Source of the DNA: Puniceicoccaceae bacterium
GTDB taxonomy: Bacteria > Verrucomicrobiota > Verrucomicrobiia > Opitutales > Coraliomargaritaceae
DNA length: 9,582 nucleotides
Assembly (NCBI GenBank): GCA_011522825.1
Contig: WTIG01000080.1
Coordinates: 1-9,582 of the forward strand
Reading direction: 5' to 3'
A model generated the notes under the pieces. That model saw nothing but the letters and a program-made list of their open reading frames with translations, did not search any database and was not told the origin of the DNA. Both the position numbers and the translations under genes were made by a program. Positions 6,839 to 9,582 of the stretch are shown piece after piece (within the stretch, counting starts at the first letter, position 1; every line of letters begins with the position of its first letter).

Positions 6839-6861
6839 AAAAACAAGTAGTTGTGAGTGAA
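6833..6861 (-). promoter_or_regulatory. Candidate sigma70-type promoter for lysA
   Basis: On the minus strand, TTCACT (6861-6856, four of six matches to the -35 consensus) is followed after exactly 17 bases by a perfect TATAAT (6838-6833). The -10 ends 21 bases before the lysA ATG, giving a short leader of roughly 10-15 bases. The -35 lies inside the first codons of the divergent DUF6580 gene, so the two transcription units would interfere. This is the best promoter I can see in the window. Confidence 0.4.
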
Positions 6862-7368
6862 ATTATTAAGAGTGCGGCATTTATATTGGCAAGTATAATT
6901 CTTGCTCGCTTCGCTTTGCCAGCGAACATAACGCCCATCATAGCAATGGCCGTATTCTTGCCTTACCTTACAAAGAATAAGCACCTTCAAACATTGCTAC
7001 CTATTGGCATTCTATTTTTGACAGATATCTTCTTGGGGTTTTATGGGTCTACGATGTTTTTTGTTTATGGCACAATGTTGCTCATCAGTCTTTTATCACG
7101 AAGCACCTATGATGCTAAATTTACAGGGATCTTAAAGACCTCTGGATTAAGCGTCTTACTCTGGCACATTATCGTGAATTTCGGCGTTTACCTAAATGGA
7201 CTAGGAACCTTGACAATTACACAAACCTACTACACGGCCATTCCCTTTGATTTTCGGTTGTTAGTCAGCACACTAGCATTCAGCAGTCTTTTCTATGGCT
7301 GCAACTATGCCGTAAGTCGGTTTATAAGTAAACAAGCATCCGGCTCAAAGCCGATTAATTTTGCTTAA
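6853..7368 (+). CDS. DUF6580-family integral membrane protein, possible transport component
   Basis: This is a 171-residue, almost entirely hydrophobic inner-membrane protein with about five predicted membrane segments. Family-type blocks are visible: PANITPIIAMAVF at 23-35, LTDIFLGFYG at 56-65, then VYGT near 71-74, and HIIVNFGVYL at 106-115 followed by TYYTAIPF. These match DUF6580 proteins, whose shape resembles the substrate-binding S components of ECF transporters. That resemblance is from memory of the family and the function is not established. The start is GTG at 6853: it is the first start giving the full N-terminal segment, and no ATG lies between it and lysA. No Shine-Dalgarno is seen. 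The gene is divergent from lysA and converges on the Fur-like/TonB-receptor pair, with 22 bp between stops. A role in the same uptake pathway is inferred from position only. Confidence 0.75.
   Translation: MSEIIKSAAFILASIILARFALPANITPIIAMAVFLPYLTKNKHLQTLLPIGILFLTDIFLGFYGSTMFFVYGTMLLISLLSRSTYDAKFTGILKTSGLSVLLWHIIVNFGVYLNGLGTLTITQTYYTAIPFDFRLLVSTLAFSSLFYGCNYAVSRFISKQASGSKPINFA
7341..7362 (+). terminator. Weak intrinsic-terminator-like hairpin at the DUF6580 3' end
   Basis: CGGCT (7341-7345), loop CAA, AGCCG (7349-7353) forms a 5-bp GC-rich stem followed by ATTAATTTT. It lies inside the last codons of the DUF6580 gene, just before its stop. The stem is short and the T-run is interrupted, so termination would be partial at best. 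Only 22 bp separate this gene from the converging Fur-like gene, and I see no better candidate there. Confidence 0.3.
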
Positions 7369-7390
7369 AGGATGGCTTCGTGAGTCACTC

Positions 7391-7762
7391 CTAAATTTTT
7401 CCGTCACACTTCGGGCAATTCCCCGAATAAACAACTTCTCCGCCAGATAGATTAAACCCATCAGGTAAAGTAACTTTTGGAAGACGCATAGGAATATCTA
7501 AATCAAAAACCTTTTCGCAGACTCGGCAAATAAAATGAGGATGCTCCTTTTCTGCAGGTAGCTCATAGCGGGTTGGCTGACCGGGGAATGACAAACCAAC
7601 CAACTCAAAATTTTCACACATTTGCTTAATAAAGCGATCTACTGTAGCGGAACCTAGCCGAGGGAGATACTCCCTTCCCTTGACTAGAATTTCATCACGG
7701 GACAATGGCCGTTCCGTGTTTTTTAAAATCCTATTAATGATACTTTTTTGCTTAGTGACCAT
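7391..7762 (-). CDS. Fur-family metal-dependent transcriptional regulator (divergent member)
   Basis: This is a small cytosolic DNA-binding regulator of the Fur/Zur/PerR group, 123 residues from the chosen start. Seen: a winged-helix part (about 3-68) with SATVDRFIKQM at 38-48 in the place of the usual ATVYR recognition helix, the linker PGQPTRYELP at 60-69, then EHPHFICRVC at 73-82. The structural zinc site has two pairs, C79/C82 and C116/C119. Oddities: the recognition-helix tyrosine is aspartate (D42), and the HEI-type histidine before the second Cys pair is replaced (GGEVVYSGNC at 107-116). I chose the ATG at 7762, 10 bp after the receptor stop, because it gives the normal short lead into the first helix. 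Longer in-frame options (ATG 7783, TTG 7795) would overlap the receptor gene. It is probably co-transcribed with the receptor and may control it. The metal sensed is unknown. Confidence 0.85.
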   Translation of the reverse strand: MVTKQKSIINRILKNTERPLSRDEILVKGREYLPRLGSATVDRFIKQMCENFELVGLSFPGQPTRYELPAEKEHPHFICRVCEKVFDLDIPMRLPKVTLPDGFNLSGGEVVYSGNCPKCDGKI

Positions 7763-7772
7763 TCCGCTTAAA

Positions 7773-9582
7773 TTAGAAATCATAAGACATGCCAATATAA
7801 CCTTGCCTTGGTGCTGCGGGATAACCCTTTAAATAACTATATTTTTCATCAAAAGCATTTTCAAATCGAAAGTGGAAAGAAAAGCCTTCATTGACTGATA
7901 ATGTTCCATAAAAACGAGCGACTGTATAATCTTCAAGATCAAAGGACTGTCCCACATAGTCCGTTAATCCAGAAATTTTAGTCGCACTTGCGCCTATACT
8001 TAAATTAGCAAATGCTTTAGAAACGGATGCCGTCCATTTATGCTTAGGTCGCCGTATCAGTTGGTTACCCTCATCGTCTTTAGCATCTAGATAACTATAT
8101 GAAATAATGTATTGGACATCATTTGCGAAATTTCCTGCCAGGTAAGACTCGCTTCCTTTTTGCGAAGAATCCACTAAAACACGCTCATATCCAGTAGGGC
8201 TCCACGGTGCCGTTGAAAGGTTGTTAATAAAGTTATCGTAATAAACAAAGCCCAGTTCATGCTCACCAAGATTTGTTTTAAAACCAATTTCTTTTGAACG
8301 AATTGCTTCGAGTTCAATATCCATATCTTCTAGGAAAAAATTATAACTTTGACCGTAAGCCAAGATAAGTAATTCCGGTGGGTTTTTGCCGTAGGAATAT
8401 TTAGCATGTATTTTTGTTTTACCATCATTACCAAGACTCTTGGAATACTTCATTGATCCGCTTCGACTTGTCTCGAAATTATTACTATAACTGTCAATCC
8501 TTCCCCCAACTTCAATTTCAGACAATCGATCAATTTGGTAAATTGTATTCGTAAAGAATGATCGTGTATCATACGAAACTTCATAATCGCTCACACTAGA
8601 AGGACTATAATCATTTACAGGATACTGTTCGTATTTTCTTTTTTCAAACAGGAGTCCAAAAATACTTTTTGCTTTATCATGACTATGCCTAAGCTCGTAG
8701 GTAGATTCTAGGCATTTAATAGCTTCGGTAAAAAGATTATCCTCGCCCCAGTCAGTCTTTATCGCTTTCAGTTCATTTTTAGAAAAATTAGCCGTCGTTG
8801 TTACCTTTGATGAATCAGATAATTTGATGACCAATCCTGGCGAGTACATATACGCTTTGGTTTCATTGATTTCATCGGATACTGGAGTTATTTGATTTGA
8901 GGAAAATTGACTGTATGTACTACACCTCACACCCAAAACTGTGTCGTAGTATAAATACTGAAAATCCAAATCCACTGATTCGTTTAAAGCGTAAACAAAA
9001 TAAAAATTAGCTGAATCCCTATCAAAATTAGAATTGTTCTGGTATCCATCTGTACTGGCTGAATTAATCGCCAAACTTGCGTTTAACTTATCATTAGAAA
9101 TACCATAATCATAATTATAAAATCTTGAATTCTCTGAACCTGTCTCGATTTTAATACTTTGATGCTTGCCTGCTTTAGCTGTGTTGTTTCGAACATTGAC
9201 GATGCCGCCAATGGCACCTCCATATAAGCTAGAATTATCGCCACGGACCACCTCAATTGATCCTACGTTCGCTAAACTCAATTGCCCCAAATCGTATTGA
9301 CCTGAAAATCCAGTAGGTAATCTACGTCCATTTAATAATATCGCCGTATGGTTACTTTCACTACCTCGCGTAAACATAGATTTAATCTTACCCATACCAC
9401 CATTAGCCGATAAATGAATGCCAGGCACCTGGTTAATAATATCGGCTAAATTCAAATAATGGCTCGACTCAATTGCTTCTTTAGAAAATAGACTGACCGA
9501 AGGACTGAGCTCACTTAAAGTCTGTTCAAATCTTGAAGCCGTAACAACAAAATCTTCAATCTGATACGTAGAAGCTATGCCC
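7773..9582 (-). CDS. TonB-dependent outer-membrane receptor, BtuB/siderophore-receptor-like (5' end outside window)
   Basis: This is a beta-barrel receptor that takes up a scarce ligand (metal chelate, cobalamin or similar) across the outer membrane using TonB energy. The frame stays open to the window edge, so 602 residues are visible; the signal peptide is missing. Seen, numbering from the edge: a TonB box IEDFVVTAS at 8-16, then a plug domain with NLADIINQVPGI from 44 and AILLNGRRLP. The plug block IEVVRGDNSSLYGGAIGGIV lies near 110-129. After it comes barrel sequence with alternating aromatic strands, and finally ENAFDEKYSYLKGYPAAPRQ and GYIGMSYDF, ending in the terminal phenylalanine used by the BAM machinery. 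The size and C-terminus fit the compact BtuB-like group rather than large SusC or TonB-carbohydrate receptors. The ligand is not readable from sequence. A TTG at 9455 is internal, not the start. The Fur-like gene follows by 10 bp. Confidence 0.93.
   Translation of the reverse strand, partial: GIASTYQIEDFVVTASRFEQTLSELSPSVSLFSKEAIESSHYLNLADIINQVPGIHLSANGGMGKIKSMFTRGSESNHTAILLNGRRLPTGFSGQYDLGQLSLANVGSIEVVRGDNSSLYGGAIGGIVNVRNNTAKAGKHQSIKIETGSENSRFYNYDYGISNDKLNASLAINSASTDGYQNNSNFDRDSANFYFVYALNESVDLDFQYLYYDTVLGVRCSTYSQFSSNQITPVSDEINETKAYMYSPGLVIKLSDSSKVTTTANFSKNELKAIKTDWGEDNLFTEAIKCLESTYELRHSHDKAKSIFGLLFEKRKYEQYPVNDYSPSSVSDYEVSYDTRSFFTNTIYQIDRLSEIEVGGRIDSYSNNFETSRSGSMKYSKSLGNDGKTKIHAKYSYGKNPPELLILAYGQSYNFFLEDMDIELEAIRSKEIGFKTNLGEHELGFVYYDNFINNLSTAPWSPTGYERVLVDSSQKGSESYLAGNFANDVQYIISYSYLDAKDDEGNQLIRRPKHKWTASVSKAFANLSIGASATKISGLTDYVGQSFDLEDYTVARFYGTLSVNEGFSFHFRFENAFDEKYSYLKGYPAAPRQGYIGMSYDF

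Noticed and set aside
6910..6926. 6-bp hairpin TTCGCT/AGCGAA near the DUF6580 start
   Set aside because: It is short, lies inside coding sequence and has no link to a start, T-run or second copy.
7763..7795. Longer Fur-like starts at ATG 7783 or TTG 7795
   Set aside because: Both overlap the receptor gene and add residues not expected before the first Fur helix; ATG 7783 remains possible but is less likely.
9453..9455. TTG as the start of the TonB receptor
   Set aside because: The frame continues upstream to the window edge through a clear TonB box and plug start, so the true start is outside.

Overview
The window reads as ordinary chromosome of an AT-rich Gram-negative bacterium. An outer-membrane TonB-dependent receptor shows that it has two membranes. 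The gene mix (GluQRS, a DUF4212/SSS symporter pair, a DUF6580 membrane protein, a 'PGxPxRYE' type Fur-family regulator) and the absence of Shine-Dalgarno leaders make Verrucomicrobiota or a neighbouring phylum the best guess. This is an inference from protein style, not a proven placement. There is no insertion sequence, phage gene, CRISPR array, tRNA or rRNA.

Left part (1-2196): the 5' end of a DEAD-box RNA helicase gene leaves the window leftwards. It is divergent from gluQ, a glutamyl-queuosine tRNA(Asp) synthetase. gluQ converges, with only 3 bp between stop codons, on miaA, the tRNA A37 dimethylallyltransferase. This stretch is RNA metabolism; gluQ and miaA act on anticodon-loop positions 34 and 37 respectively.

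Middle (2270-6811): a rightward, tightly packed set holds a GT4 glycosyltransferase, then an overlapping DUF4212 small membrane subunit, then a large sodium:solute symporter. The last two belong together as a two-subunit transporter; the glycosyltransferase is probably only co-transcribed. Facing them is a diaminopimelate-decarboxylase-like gene (lysA). The two converging genes end in the same nine bases, which form a perfect inverted repeat across both stop codons.

Right part (6853-9582): a small DUF6580 membrane protein converges on a leftward pair, a BtuB/siderophore-like TonB-dependent receptor (5' end outside the window) followed 10 bp later by a Fur-family regulator. This looks like a metal or metal-cofactor uptake locus. 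The receptor would bring the ligand across the outer membrane, the DUF6580 protein is a possible inner-membrane partner, and the Fur-like protein would be the sensor. The Fur-like protein has unusual substitutions at normally conserved positions.

I see no clearly new multi-gene system. The points most worth a second look are the receptor/regulator/DUF6580 locus, the GluQRS that has lost two of four zinc ligands, the degenerate Fur-like regulator, the calcium-loop-like motif in the symporter insert, and the inverted repeat built from two stop codons.
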